From contig NZ_RBWS01000001.1 in assembly GCF_003627955.1 (NCBI RefSeq), positions 310,001-374,000 on the forward strand: a stretch of DNA of 64,000 nt. The letters run 5' to 3'. Origin of the DNA: Sphingobacterium puteale. Its GTDB lineage: Bacteria > Bacteroidota > Bacteroidia > Sphingobacteriales > Sphingobacteriaceae. Both the position numbers and the translations under genes were made by a program. The notes under the pieces were generated by a model. It did no database searches and had not been told where the DNA came from. It saw only the letters and a list, made by a program, of their open reading frames with translations. This document shows positions 27,953 through 37,394 of the stretch, piece by piece (positions within the stretch are counted from its first letter, which is position 1; each line of letters begins with the position of its first letter).

Positions 27953-30664
27953 TTACAATTTTGTACCCTTAAAATAGCCAAATAGGTCATCAAGGTCATC
28001 TCCTTGATTATCCACATCAGCATTATAGGGATATACGAGCTGGCTGTCGTCCACGACACCTAAAATTAGAGCCTCTCCTTTCGGAATTTTCAGTTCGTTT
28101 GTTCCCGCAGGAAAGGAGTAAGTATGAATATCTACCACAGGCATGTACTGAATTCGGATCGCATTACGCACTTTTGCCTCTGCCTGGCCAAAATCGTTGG
28201 CACTCGCATCAATTTCCAGGACGGGCCTAGGGGCAAACACCTTATCTGTACTATTGAAATAGCCAACCAATATTTTTACAGGCTTCTGGGTTTTAAACCG
28301 GAGCTGTGTACCAGTTAACTTTTGTTTGCCTGCGTCTATCTGTACAGCCATCAGTCCTTCTAATTCCTGGGCTAAATGTGTAACTACAAGTTCCTGGTCC
28401 ACATATAACTTTGCTCCTCTTTTTAAAGGGACCAATTGCTGATGATCAAAAAAGGTGATCTGTTGGGACATTAATCCCGCTTTTGAATGCGTAGGATTAT
28501 CGTTCATCGTTGATAAGGAATCTATCGCATGTTTAAAGTTGTTCAATTCAGTTTCAAAGACAGGAAGCATCTCTTTCCAGTGAATGAATGTCGCATCTGC
28601 ACCACGCATCGGTATTTTACGTTGTTTGGTCTGCATGCTGTTTGCATATAAATATGATGCAGTAGTAAGGTCCGTGAGTTTACGGTATTCCTCCACACTT
28701 CTTTCCAAATCAGGCAGGGCTTTCTCGAGCGCGTGAATATCGCGATCATATTTATATCGCAAAAGTTCAATGGCAGCCTTGACCTTATAACTATAATGAT
28801 TTGCTAACAATTGATGGATTCGAATATCATTGACCCATCGATCAAATTCAGCCACATTTTTAGTTGGCTTTCCCAATCCCTTGATCAACGTTGCTGCGCG
28901 TTCCCCATGCTGCACAATTTCCCTTGCCACCTGGGCAGGTGTTTCTCCGATATGGCCTTCATGGTGGTAATCCTTCTCTACATAATCTATAATCATTTCT
29001 CCTTCTGGAGCCTCGGATTCATAAAGTAGGGTAAATAAGCCATAACGATAAGGATTAATCAATTGCGTCATCAACATTCCCAAAGAAGAGGTCTGTCTGT
29101 TGCCGTCTGTAATACCAAATCGTCGTAGGATTTTAGGTGATATCTCACCAATTTCTTCAATGGCCAACAGTAATTTTTGCGCATCCTGCTCAGGAACACC
29201 ATAATATTGTACAAGCTCCTTCGACCAATAAGATTGCTCTTGTGACGAGTCTCGATTTTCATTCCATGCGTACCGCGCCCAAGCTTTGTACCACATCCAG
29301 TCCCGGTCTACTTGAAGCAGTCTATTATCGACCTTATCAGCTGCATATGGCCAATCCCAATACGAAGCCTGTGGATAAATATGAATGCCATTCGAATGAT
29401 GGACTTCATGCATAGCTTTGACCGATTTTTGGATGAAATCAGGCGAGCCATAACGGAAGGGTTCCAAATTGGCCAAAATATGTACATTCTGAATATGTAC
29501 GGTTCCGATATCACTTAATGAGCGATGCAATTCGGCCCATTTACCACGAGGAGTATAGGTCGTCAGTGCCTCGCCATTATATTTAGCCATTGTATACAGA
29601 TTCTTATAAATTGGTAGTGCTGCTTGCATCACTGCCGGAGCGTCGGTATCATGAGCCCTTAGAATGATAGGGGGCTCACCCTTGGCGCGCGATGCATGTA
29701 ATCCGTCCTGTACTCCGGGTATAATGGTCTTCGTAAACCAATTGATATCATCTTGTCCCACCCCTTCCATTGCTTCACCCAAAGTAATCAAGAGCCCTAC
29801 ATTTGGATATTTAGCCACAAAAGCGGCAATACTTTTTCGTGTGTAATCAGAAATTAAAGGTGTAATAATCCGATTGCGTTCCTGGGTCTTTAAACCATGA
29901 CGATCGGCAAAAGGCTTAGGCAGGATAATGTTGTAAAACATCTGGATAATCCAAATTCCTCTCTTGTTGGCTTCTTTGGTCAAGAATGTATACATCTCCT
30001 CGTTTTTTTGGAATGTTGTCTCATCCACTTCAAGCGCATATGGATAATCCTTTAGTTTTACTAAAGAAGAAAAAGGATGTCCATTCCATAAATACAAGGC
30101 ATTATACTTATTTTCGGCCATCATATCTAAATACTTCAACCATAATTTTTTATCATAAAACCAAGAAAAAGATTCAGGTGTATAAGGGTATTCGTAAATG
30201 TCATGTCCCGGCAAGTAAGTCGTTTTCTGAAGGCCGATGCTTGTCCCACGCATAACCATTTTTGGGCCATCGGCAAAAAAGAACCGTCCACCATTCAACC
30301 ATTGTTTATGTGCAAGCAATGCCATACAACCATATAACACACCTGACTCATCAGCGCCGATTAATGAGATGGCCCCATTTTCGGTATTTCGATATAAAAC
30401 AAAATGTTCCTTCTCGATCAACTGAACTTTAATTGAATCCGGTAAAGACTTCTTTTGCACCAGCGTACTCACCTCAATACCTGAAGTGTGGATGGCAATC
30501 GATTTGGACAGTTCTTCTTGTAGCAGATCTATTGCATATTGAAATCGCTCTCGATTTACGATGCGCTCCATGGTATAAAAAACGGCCCCTTTTTTATTTC
30601 CTGCATAAAGTTCACCAAGGAGAGAACAGACACAAAATACCATGCATAGTAGCCTTTTGTACAT
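27953..30664 (-). CDS. Secreted glycoside hydrolase-like protein, GH67/GH20-type N-domain plus TIM barrel
   Basis: A 903-residue exported protein with a signal peptide (CMVFCVCSLLGELYAG). Residues about 25-120 look like the non-catalytic alpha/beta domain of GH20, GH67 and GH115 enzymes, ending in LIGADESGVLYGCMALL. A TIM-barrel-like region (about 130-480) begins MVMRGTSIGLQ and contains LWNGHPF, LLITLGEAMEG, ILRAHDTDAP, VHILANLEPF and YPQASYWDWPY; Glu of LGEAMEG is a candidate acid. A helical domain and a C-terminal beta-sandwich follow. No exact family is recognised. Alpha-glucuronidase or galacturonidase activity on pectin acids is a guess based on the fold. It is the first gene of the upstream PUL block, 165 bp from the divergent exonuclease gene. 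Confidence 0.65.
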   Translation of the reverse strand: MYKRLLCMVFCVCSLLGELYAGNKKGAVFYTMERIVNRERFQYAIDLLQEELSKSIAIHTSGIEVSTLVQKKSLPDSIKVQLIEKEHFVLYRNTENGAISLIGADESGVLYGCMALLAHKQWLNGGRFFFADGPKMVMRGTSIGLQKTTYLPGHDIYEYPYTPESFSWFYDKKLWLKYLDMMAENKYNALYLWNGHPFSSLVKLKDYPYALEVDETTFQKNEEMYTFLTKEANKRGIWIIQMFYNIILPKPFADRHGLKTQERNRIITPLISDYTRKSIAAFVAKYPNVGLLITLGEAMEGVGQDDINWFTKTIIPGVQDGLHASRAKGEPPIILRAHDTDAPAVMQAALPIYKNLYTMAKYNGEALTTYTPRGKWAELHRSLSDIGTVHIQNVHILANLEPFRYGSPDFIQKSVKAMHEVHHSNGIHIYPQASYWDWPYAADKVDNRLLQVDRDWMWYKAWARYAWNENRDSSQEQSYWSKELVQYYGVPEQDAQKLLLAIEEIGEISPKILRRFGITDGNRQTSSLGMLMTQLINPYRYGLFTLLYESEAPEGEMIIDYVEKDYHHEGHIGETPAQVAREIVQHGERAATLIKGLGKPTKNVAEFDRWVNDIRIHQLLANHYSYKVKAAIELLRYKYDRDIHALEKALPDLERSVEEYRKLTDLTTASYLYANSMQTKQRKIPMRGADATFIHWKEMLPVFETELNNFKHAIDSLSTMNDNPTHSKAGLMSQQITFFDHQQLVPLKRGAKLYVDQELVVTHLAQELEGLMAVQIDAGKQKLTGTQLRFKTQKPVKILVGYFNSTDKVFAPRPVLEIDASANDFGQAEAKVRNAIRIQYMPVVDIHTYSFPAGTNELKIPKGEALILGVVDDSQLVYPYNADVDNQGDDLDDLFGYFKGTKL

Positions 30665-30829
30665 AATTGGTCATTTATAATTTACTAATAAATGTCAATT
30701 TTACACATAAATTTCCAAACATTGAAATACGTATCTCGTTTTTTACAAAAGCTATCCCTTACAAATACAGATTTACCTATTATTAACAAGAATATTTTAG
30801 TATTTTAGAGGATACTCAACAATAATTCA

Positions 30830-31450
30830 TTGAAAAAATATTTGCTATTTCTAGATACAGAAACGTCTGGCCTACCGAAAAAATGGAATAAAAGGTACAC
30901 AGAAAGCGATAATTGGCCACATGTACTGCAATTGGCTTGGATCATTTTTGACGAAGCCCAAAATGAGATCAAACGGAGCAATAAATATATCTACGAACCA
31001 CTCATTCCAATCAGTCCGGCATCAGAGCAAATCCATGGGTTGACGCCCCCATTCTTAAGGCAATATGGTGAGAAGAAAAAAGATGTGTTGCGCAAGCTCA
31101 GTCATGACATTAAAAAATATAAACCGCAAATTGTCGGACATTTTCTTTCCTTCGATCTCCAAGTTTTATCAGCAGAGTTCTACCGATCGAACCTGGCTCT
31201 CCCATTTGGTGACTTAGATTATTTTTGCACACTGTTATATAGCAAAAGATACGTAAGAAACCCCAATATGGTCCATCTTCCGCTTTCTCTATTACATGAA
31301 TCCTTTTTCTCGGCTCCGCCGGAATATATGCACGATGCAGAAAAGGATGCTGAGATTACGGCAAAATGCTATTTTGAAATGATTCAACGAAAAGATCTGA
31401 CCCATCAAGATATCCTAAACCAACAAACAGAGTTTGATAACATATTCTAA
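30830..31450 (+). CDS. DEDDh 3'-5' exonuclease, DNA polymerase III epsilon-like
   Basis: A 206-residue cytoplasmic protein with the RNase T/DnaQ exonuclease signature: FLDTETSGLP (Exo I, DxE), GHFLSFDLQVL (Exo II, Asp) and HDAEKDAEIT (Exo III, His and Asp of DEDDh). It removes nucleotides from 3' ends using two metal ions. The start is decided by the sequence: an in-frame stop lies at 30806-30808 and no ATG occurs between it and MKKYLLFLD, so translation must begin at the TTG at 30830. The next gene starts 10 bp after its stop, so the pair is an operon. It points away from the pectin PUL and is probably unrelated to it. The real DnaQ subunit may be elsewhere. Confidence 0.88.
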   Translation: MKKYLLFLDTETSGLPKKWNKRYTESDNWPHVLQLAWIIFDEAQNEIKRSNKYIYEPLIPISPASEQIHGLTPPFLRQYGEKKKDVLRKLSHDIKKYKPQIVGHFLSFDLQVLSAEFYRSNLALPFGDLDYFCTLLYSKRYVRNPNMVHLPLSLLHESFFSAPPEYMHDAEKDAEITAKCYFEMIQRKDLTHQDILNQQTEFDNIF

Positions 31451-31460
31451 TGCTGTCCTC

Positions 31461-33374
31461 ATGAAAAATCCCGAGGTTATTCTTTCCATACTGAAATCTA
31501 CTCCCCCTTTTCAGGCACTGCCCGATTCCCTACAGCTCAGTATTATAGATATATTCCATGAATACCGCTTCTCCAAAGACACGCTTGTCTATCGACAGAA
31601 CATTACCGACATGGATGGAGTCGACTTAATCTTTGAAGGCGAATACGAAACGTTCTTCTTGGATGACCTAGATAACAAAAGATTGACGGAAATTCACCAT
31701 AAACCCTATTGTTTCGGCGGAATATCCGTCCTTTTGAATCGAACAAAAGCATTAAAATCTGTAATTGCCAAGAAAGGCACCGTCATTTATCGTTTGCCCC
31801 GGAAAAACTTTATTGAGCTATGCAACGCAAATGAAGAGTTTTTCCATTTTTTCACCAATTCTTTTGGCAGGAGAATGCTGGATGAAGAATTTTCTCATTT
31901 TGTCAAATCCCCAGCTTCTTTCGAAGAAAGCTATTTTGCAGCAGATCAATTATACTCAAGAAAGATCGAACACATCACCTACAAAGATATCGTTTCCTCT
32001 GCCCCAGAAACGCCCATCTATGAGGTTGCAAAGACAATGGCAAACCAAAAGGTAAGTTGCTTATTTATCAAAGACGACAATAGCATTATTGGTTATGTGA
32101 CCGATATGACTTTGCGGGATAATGTAGTTGCTCAACAAATACCGGTCGACCATCCGATTGTGGAAGTCATGGACAATCCTATTGTTAGTATTTCTGATCA
32201 GTCTTATCTTTATGAGGCTGTATTAAAAATGTTCCGTACAAAATCAAGGTACCTGCTTGTGGAAAAAGAAGGAAACTATGTTGGCTTCCTAAGTCGTAAT
32301 CGCCTGTTGAGCGAACAAGGACAATCGCCACTTGTATTCATTCAATCGGTAAAACTAGCAGAGACGCTGGATGAATTGCGCGAGAAATGGAACAATGTTC
32401 CGGAAATTATCCACCAATTGCTTGGTAGAGGTGTAAATGCCGAAATTGCCAATCAGGTGATCACGACGGTGGCAGATAGTATTGCGCTCAAAGTAATCGA
32501 AAAAGTAATCGGGGAAATAGGTGAACCTCCGGCAAAATTTGTTTTCATGGTCACGGGCAGCGAAGGAAGAAAAGAACAAACGCTGATGACGGATCAGGAC
32601 AACGCAATTATCTATGAAGATAAAGCCAACGAACAGCGTGAATTGGTGCGTGATTATTTTCTCCGTTTCGCTACTCATGTATCCGATCATTTGAATACAA
32701 TAGGTTTTAGCTACTGCACAGGTGGTTATATGGCTAGCAATCCCGAATGGACACACTCCCTTTCCCATTGGAAAAACAGCTACAAAAAATGGATTGAAGA
32801 GAGTGTTCCGGAAAATGCCATTAAGTTTTCAACATTTTTTGACTGCAGACGGCTATACGGCGCCCCGGAAATTATTGATCAGCTTAAAGAATTTCTCAAT
32901 ATCGAGTTACAGCGCCCTAATGATCGCTTTTTCGCGTTTATCGCCAAAAATGCCTTACAATATGAGCCGCCGTTAACATTTTTTAAAGCAATCAAAACAC
33001 AAACCATCGGTTCATCGGAAGTCTTCAACATAAAAAAAGCGATGACACCTATCGTAGACTTGGTTCGTGTTTATGCCCTGAAAAACCGTATTTATGAAGA
33101 AAACACCGGCGGCAGGCTCAAACAACTGCTTGATTTGGGGGTTTTTACGCAGGAACAATATGAGGAATTGCATCAATCTTACTACTATCTGATGTCGATT
33201 CGCCTGAAAAATCAAGCGAATCAAATTCGGATAGCCAAATTAAGTCCAAACAATTATGTACCTATGGACAGTCTGACAAATATTGAGAAGGCAACCATTA
33301 AAGAAATATTTAAAACGATCAATAACTTTCAGCTGGGGATTAAAGTAAAATTCACCAGTAACCTCTTTGGGTAA
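31461..33374 (+). CDS. cNMP-binding/CBS/DUF294 nucleotidyltransferase-like protein
   Basis: A 637-residue protein. Residues about 10-130 form a cyclic-nucleotide-binding-like domain (FEGEYETFFLDDL, CFGGISVLLNR), about 165-290 two CBS domains (APETPIYEVAKTMANQKVSCLF and an adjacent second unit), about 295-450 the DUF294 putative nucleotidyltransferase with GSEGRKEQTLMTDQDNAI, and the rest the DUF294 substrate-binding C-terminal domain. The GSxGRxEQ...DQDNA motif resembles GlnD and KNTase active sites, suggesting transfer of a nucleotide to a protein or small molecule in response to adenylate binding. An in-frame ATG at 31434 overlaps the exonuclease gene; the ATG at 31461 (MKNPEVIL), 10 bp after its stop, is preferred. 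It converges with the GH43 gene with only 9 bp between the ends. Confidence 0.88.
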   Translation: MKNPEVILSILKSTPPFQALPDSLQLSIIDIFHEYRFSKDTLVYRQNITDMDGVDLIFEGEYETFFLDDLDNKRLTEIHHKPYCFGGISVLLNRTKALKSVIAKKGTVIYRLPRKNFIELCNANEEFFHFFTNSFGRRMLDEEFSHFVKSPASFEESYFAADQLYSRKIEHITYKDIVSSAPETPIYEVAKTMANQKVSCLFIKDDNSIIGYVTDMTLRDNVVAQQIPVDHPIVEVMDNPIVSISDQSYLYEAVLKMFRTKSRYLLVEKEGNYVGFLSRNRLLSEQGQSPLVFIQSVKLAETLDELREKWNNVPEIIHQLLGRGVNAEIANQVITTVADSIALKVIEKVIGEIGEPPAKFVFMVTGSEGRKEQTLMTDQDNAIIYEDKANEQRELVRDYFLRFATHVSDHLNTIGFSYCTGGYMASNPEWTHSLSHWKNSYKKWIEESVPENAIKFSTFFDCRRLYGAPEIIDQLKEFLNIELQRPNDRFFAFIAKNALQYEPPLTFFKAIKTQTIGSSEVFNIKKAMTPIVDLVRVYALKNRIYEENTGGRLKQLLDLGVFTQEQYEELHQSYYYLMSIRLKNQANQIRIAKLSPNNYVPMDSLTNIEKATIKEIFKTINNFQLGIKVKFTSNLFG

Positions 33375-33383
33375 TGGCCCATT

Positions 33384-35303
33384 TTAATGACTCGGTACAA
33401 CTGGAAGAATTTTCCCATCTGGACCAAACTGCAATTTGTCCATACAGACCTCCCGATTATAACCGGCAGCATCCCCCATTGTTATTCCGTTGGGGTAATT
33501 AAATCGATGGTAAATAATATGCCACTCATCTTTTCCCGGTACCTGAAGTATGGAGTTGTGCCCAGTACCAAAAATTCCGAGCGCCGCATCTTTCTGCAAA
33601 ATGAGGTTATCATCAGGAACTTGAATTGGTCCCAAAGGAGATGTTGAAGTACCGTATCGAACCCGATAATTTTCACTACGGGTATCGTTTTCAGACCATA
33701 AAAAGTAATAAGTTCCCTTTCGGAAGAAAACATAAGTACCTTCGCGAAAGGTGCGATCCGGTGTTATTAGTTTAATCGAATTTTCCTTGATCGTGATCAT
33801 ATCTTTATTGAGCTCGGCCACAGCAAGATGTCCATTCCCCCAATACAGATAACTTTTACCTGTCTTAGGATCAGTAAAAACCGCGGGATCGATTTCTTGG
33901 CCGCCTTTCACACCATTCGGCTTAAAGTCTATCAACGGTTTACCTGAATCTTTAAATGGTCCTGTCGGTGAGTCAGCTACGGCAACACCTATTTTCTGGG
34001 CTGCTGTAAAATAAAAATAATACTTATACCCCCCTTTTACTTTCTTTTCTATGATTGTCGGTGCCCAGGCATGGTGCGTACCCCACAGAACATCTTTTTT
34101 TAAATCTAATATCACACCCTCATCTTTCCATTCCTTGAGGTTCGTAGAGGAAAAAGTTTTGAAGTAATATCCACCCCAACCGTCAAAGCCATCACTCGTT
34201 GGATAGATATAATATTTCTTTGTATTATTGGAATACAATACATCTGGATCTGCGTAAAAGCCTTCCAATACAGGGTTTTTCGTCTTATTTAAAGCAATAT
34301 CTAGCGGTTTGCCCCAATGTTCCACTAATCTGTTTAATTCATTTTTTGAAATAGGCAAAACAGAGCCATGCCGCGGATGAAAATCCATATCAATCTGTTG
34401 ATCTATCGCTTTAAAATGATGTAGATCCTGAGATTCACAAAACTGGTACTTCCCTTTTTTATAAACATCATACATGAGGACATAAGTATCGGATTGATTA
34501 CGTTTAAAAATCCCAGATCCTTCCACATCGTCTGCAGTTACCTGTTTATAACCCGGTTGTTCCACCCATTTTCCAGAGGTCAAGGAATCTGTAATGGCTT
34601 GTTTTATGCCTTTTCCATCGCCCTCCGTTTTATAAAACAAATGATATAATCCATTTTTAACAATAATATCCCCATCTATACAGGATTGACCATTTTTAGG
34701 CAAAAACAACACCTTAGGTTCGCCCTCCAGATCCGTAAAATCACGATTAGCATAAGCATAATAAATCACATCGGGTTGATCTCCATATTTCATGGACCAG
34801 TAAACCATATATTTACCTACGCTTGGATCAAATATAGTCTGGGGCGCCCAAACCCGTTTTAAGTCTTTCTGCCCTTGATAACGTTGTTGGATGTTAATCA
34901 CATGATGATCCCAGTGAATCAAATCTGTAGATTTTAACAAAACCATGGCCCGGTTAGAATCCCACCCTTTTGATGAAGTCATATCTGTTAATACCATATA
35001 AAATGATTTTCCATCTTGCGCACGTAGAATATGAGGATCCCTTACACCACCTGTACTGCTGATGCGTTTAGAATCCAATATGGGCTGATTATTGTTCAGT
35101 GCCCTGAATGTATAACCGTCAGTACTAATCGCAAAACAAACTGCCTCGTCTGCAACGGCATTTCCTTTAAAATAGGTAAATAAGTAAGCGGCAAAATCTT
35201 TTTCCGATGGACCAAATTTATATTCCTGAGCAACTACGCCGGATAAGGACCCAATGATTGAACAAACAGCCCCAATGATGGACATCAACTTTTTTGTATT
35301 CAT
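33384..35303 (-). CDS. Secreted double-GH43 (arabinan-type) glycosidase
   Basis: A 639-residue exported protein with two successive GH43-like propellers. The N-terminal half (about 20-325) contains VRDPHIL, CIDGDIIV and VEGSGIF, and the C-terminal half (about 340-639) contains GFYADPDVL, EIDPAVFTD and REGTYVFF, each giving the Asp-Asp-Glu pattern of GH43. The C-terminal half most resembles exo-acting arabinan-processing GH43 enzymes. The ATG at 35303 (MNTKKLMSII) is chosen because the signal peptide begins there; the frame extends 8 codons further with no signal features. It is the last gene of the arabinose operon, 25 bp after a GH51 gene. Arabinan or arabinoxylan is the likely substrate. 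Both halves look intact. Confidence 0.85.
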   Translation of the reverse strand: MNTKKLMSIIGAVCSIIGSLSGVVAQEYKFGPSEKDFAAYLFTYFKGNAVADEAVCFAISTDGYTFRALNNNQPILDSKRISSTGGVRDPHILRAQDGKSFYMVLTDMTSSKGWDSNRAMVLLKSTDLIHWDHHVINIQQRYQGQKDLKRVWAPQTIFDPSVGKYMVYWSMKYGDQPDVIYYAYANRDFTDLEGEPKVLFLPKNGQSCIDGDIIVKNGLYHLFYKTEGDGKGIKQAITDSLTSGKWVEQPGYKQVTADDVEGSGIFKRNQSDTYVLMYDVYKKGKYQFCESQDLHHFKAIDQQIDMDFHPRHGSVLPISKNELNRLVEHWGKPLDIALNKTKNPVLEGFYADPDVLYSNNTKKYYIYPTSDGFDGWGGYYFKTFSSTNLKEWKDEGVILDLKKDVLWGTHHAWAPTIIEKKVKGGYKYYFYFTAAQKIGVAVADSPTGPFKDSGKPLIDFKPNGVKGGQEIDPAVFTDPKTGKSYLYWGNGHLAVAELNKDMITIKENSIKLITPDRTFREGTYVFFRKGTYYFLWSENDTRSENYRVRYGTSTSPLGPIQVPDDNLILQKDAALGIFGTGHNSILQVPGKDEWHIIYHRFNYPNGITMGDAAGYNREVCMDKLQFGPDGKILPVVPSH

Positions 35304-35328
35304 AATAAAGTGCCTGCAGATAATCATC

Positions 35329-37290
35329 CTATTTCGTGGACATTTTAATCAAGGTAAATGAATAAGGCTCAAATGTTTCAACGAGCTTCTTTCCCTTATA
35401 AGTCACGGTATCTTCCTTTGGGCTAATAATTAATGGCTCTTCCAAACTGTTACTCACATTGAGGTCGGCATTTGCCAACGTGATCTTTTGAGCCGTCGCC
35501 AAGAGCTTTTTTCTCGAAACGATGTCTAGACTCACCTTTATGGGCTTACTGTTGTAATTGACCACTTTCAAAACCAACTGCTGCGAAAGATCGTCATAGA
35601 CAGCAGAAGCATATAGGCTATCTCGTCCGGCAACGGGTTCGCCCTCACGTTTGATCGGAATAATAGACGTCCCTTTATTGGTGGCATACAATTTTTGTAC
35701 TTGGTAGCTAGGCGTTCCATATACCTTCAAATTGTCAACCCAAATTAAGTCGGGCGACCATTGCCATCCATCTACATGGCCAAATAAAGGTGCATAAGAC
35801 GCCATCTCGACAACATCAGCATTACGTTCAAGCCCAGTCATAAAAGCGGCTTCGGAAAGTGCGGCCTCCCAGGTACTTTTCCCCGGGCCGTTTGGCCGTG
35901 TTGTATGTGAAGCGTACTCACCCGCGAAAATCTTTACGCCATTTCGATCATAATTGTCATAGCGGCTTGCACTCGAAAGAAACCAGGATGGTGGACGGTA
36001 ATAATGTTCATCTATGATATTTATATTCATCGCGCGAAGTTTTTCATTAAGGAAATCAAACCGGTCTCCCTCCGGATCAGTTCCTGAACTGGCGATAAGT
36101 GAAATTTCGGGATGCTTTTCGTTCAACGCTTTCTTAAAAACAGCCAACCGTTCAATATATTGAGGTCCCCAATTTTCGTTTCCAACCCCCAACATCTTGA
36201 GATGAAAGGGCTCGGGATGTCCCATTTCAGCACGCAATTTACCCCATTTTGTATCTATAGACCCATTGGCAAATTCGATCAGATCCAACGCATCCTGAAC
36301 ATATTCATCTAACTCCTCTAAGGGCACGACTTCACCGGTATTAAACTGGCATGCCATTCCACAATTGAGGATGGGGACCGGCGTTGCACCGATATCTTCT
36401 GCCAATAAGAAATACTCAAAAAATCCTAAACCAAACGTCTGAAAATAATCCGGCGTCAAACGATGTTTAAATTCGGTGTTCCAACGGTTGATGATCAACT
36501 CCCTTTCGGTAATTGGGCCAACCGTTTTCTTCCATTGGAATCTATTGGCAAGATCTTTACCTTCCACAATACAGCCGCCAGGAAAACGGATAAAACCAGG
36601 CTTCATGTCTGCGAGCATCTGAACCATATCCTTTCGCAAGCCCTTTGGTCTTCCTTTCCATGTATCTACCGGGAATAACGACAGCATATCAATATCTAAA
36701 GTACCTGATCCTGTAAACCAAACGTTTAATTTAGCCTTAGCTGTCGTTTCCGATACTGAAAATTTAACAGCGGCTTCGGACCATGATGTAGCCGCATTTA
36801 ATGGAAATTCAGCTTCACCAATTACTTTATTCTGTTCGTTTAAAACTTCGACATGGATTTTCATGCCAGTCGCAGCACGCTGATACTGCAGAGAAAACTC
36901 GTAAGCTTCCCCTGATTTAACGCCCATACCTCTAAAACCTTCATTTTGCAGTCCCAATTTCAGATTGGTCGTATTATTTAGTCTTAGATAACGTTTGTTC
37001 CCTTTGCGCTTACTGTCGTTTAACAGTAAATAAGTGCCTTCAGGTCCATTTTCCAGCTTCTTCCAGGCCATCCATGGCTGATCGAATTCAAACGATCTAT
37101 TTTTCACCAATTCGGCATAGATCCCTCCATCGGCGCCCAAATTGATATCTTCGAAAAAGACACCCCACATGTGCGGCGATATTTTGCCCGTAGGTTTGTC
37201 CAACTGTATATTCAGTTCAATTGGGGACTGCGCCACTGCCGAAGAGCCTAAACCCGCCAGCAATAGCATCATTGACACAATTTTCTTCAT
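35329..37290 (-). CDS. Secreted GH51 alpha-L-arabinofuranosidase (long form)
   Basis: A 653-residue exported enzyme with a signal peptide ending SSAVAQ. It has the plant/Bacteroidetes long GH51 layout: MWGVFFEDINLGADGG near residues 40-57, a carbohydrate-binding jelly roll of about 130 residues, RFPGGCIVEG, the acid/base Glu of GVGNENWG, the nucleophile Glu of IFAGEYASH, and a C-terminal beta-sandwich. It removes terminal alpha-L-arabinofuranose from arabinan or arabinoxylan, probably in the periplasm. A 104-bp gap with no strong hairpin separates it from the other GH51 gene. Co-transcription with araBDA suggests a direct feed of arabinose into catabolism. Confidence 0.93.
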   Translation of the reverse strand: MKKIVSMMLLLAGLGSSAVAQSPIELNIQLDKPTGKISPHMWGVFFEDINLGADGGIYAELVKNRSFEFDQPWMAWKKLENGPEGTYLLLNDSKRKGNKRYLRLNNTTNLKLGLQNEGFRGMGVKSGEAYEFSLQYQRAATGMKIHVEVLNEQNKVIGEAEFPLNAATSWSEAAVKFSVSETTAKAKLNVWFTGSGTLDIDMLSLFPVDTWKGRPKGLRKDMVQMLADMKPGFIRFPGGCIVEGKDLANRFQWKKTVGPITERELIINRWNTEFKHRLTPDYFQTFGLGFFEYFLLAEDIGATPVPILNCGMACQFNTGEVVPLEELDEYVQDALDLIEFANGSIDTKWGKLRAEMGHPEPFHLKMLGVGNENWGPQYIERLAVFKKALNEKHPEISLIASSGTDPEGDRFDFLNEKLRAMNINIIDEHYYRPPSWFLSSASRYDNYDRNGVKIFAGEYASHTTRPNGPGKSTWEAALSEAAFMTGLERNADVVEMASYAPLFGHVDGWQWSPDLIWVDNLKVYGTPSYQVQKLYATNKGTSIIPIKREGEPVAGRDSLYASAVYDDLSQQLVLKVVNYNSKPIKVSLDIVSRKKLLATAQKITLANADLNVSNSLEEPLIISPKEDTVTYKGKKLVETFEPYSFTLIKMSTK

Positions 37291-37394
37291 CTATTAGAAT
37301 TATTTATCTTTTCTATTATGTTTAATGGTAAATGAACTCGTTCCACTCGGTTACATACTGATCAATCCTTCATTTATCAGGTCTTTACAAAATG

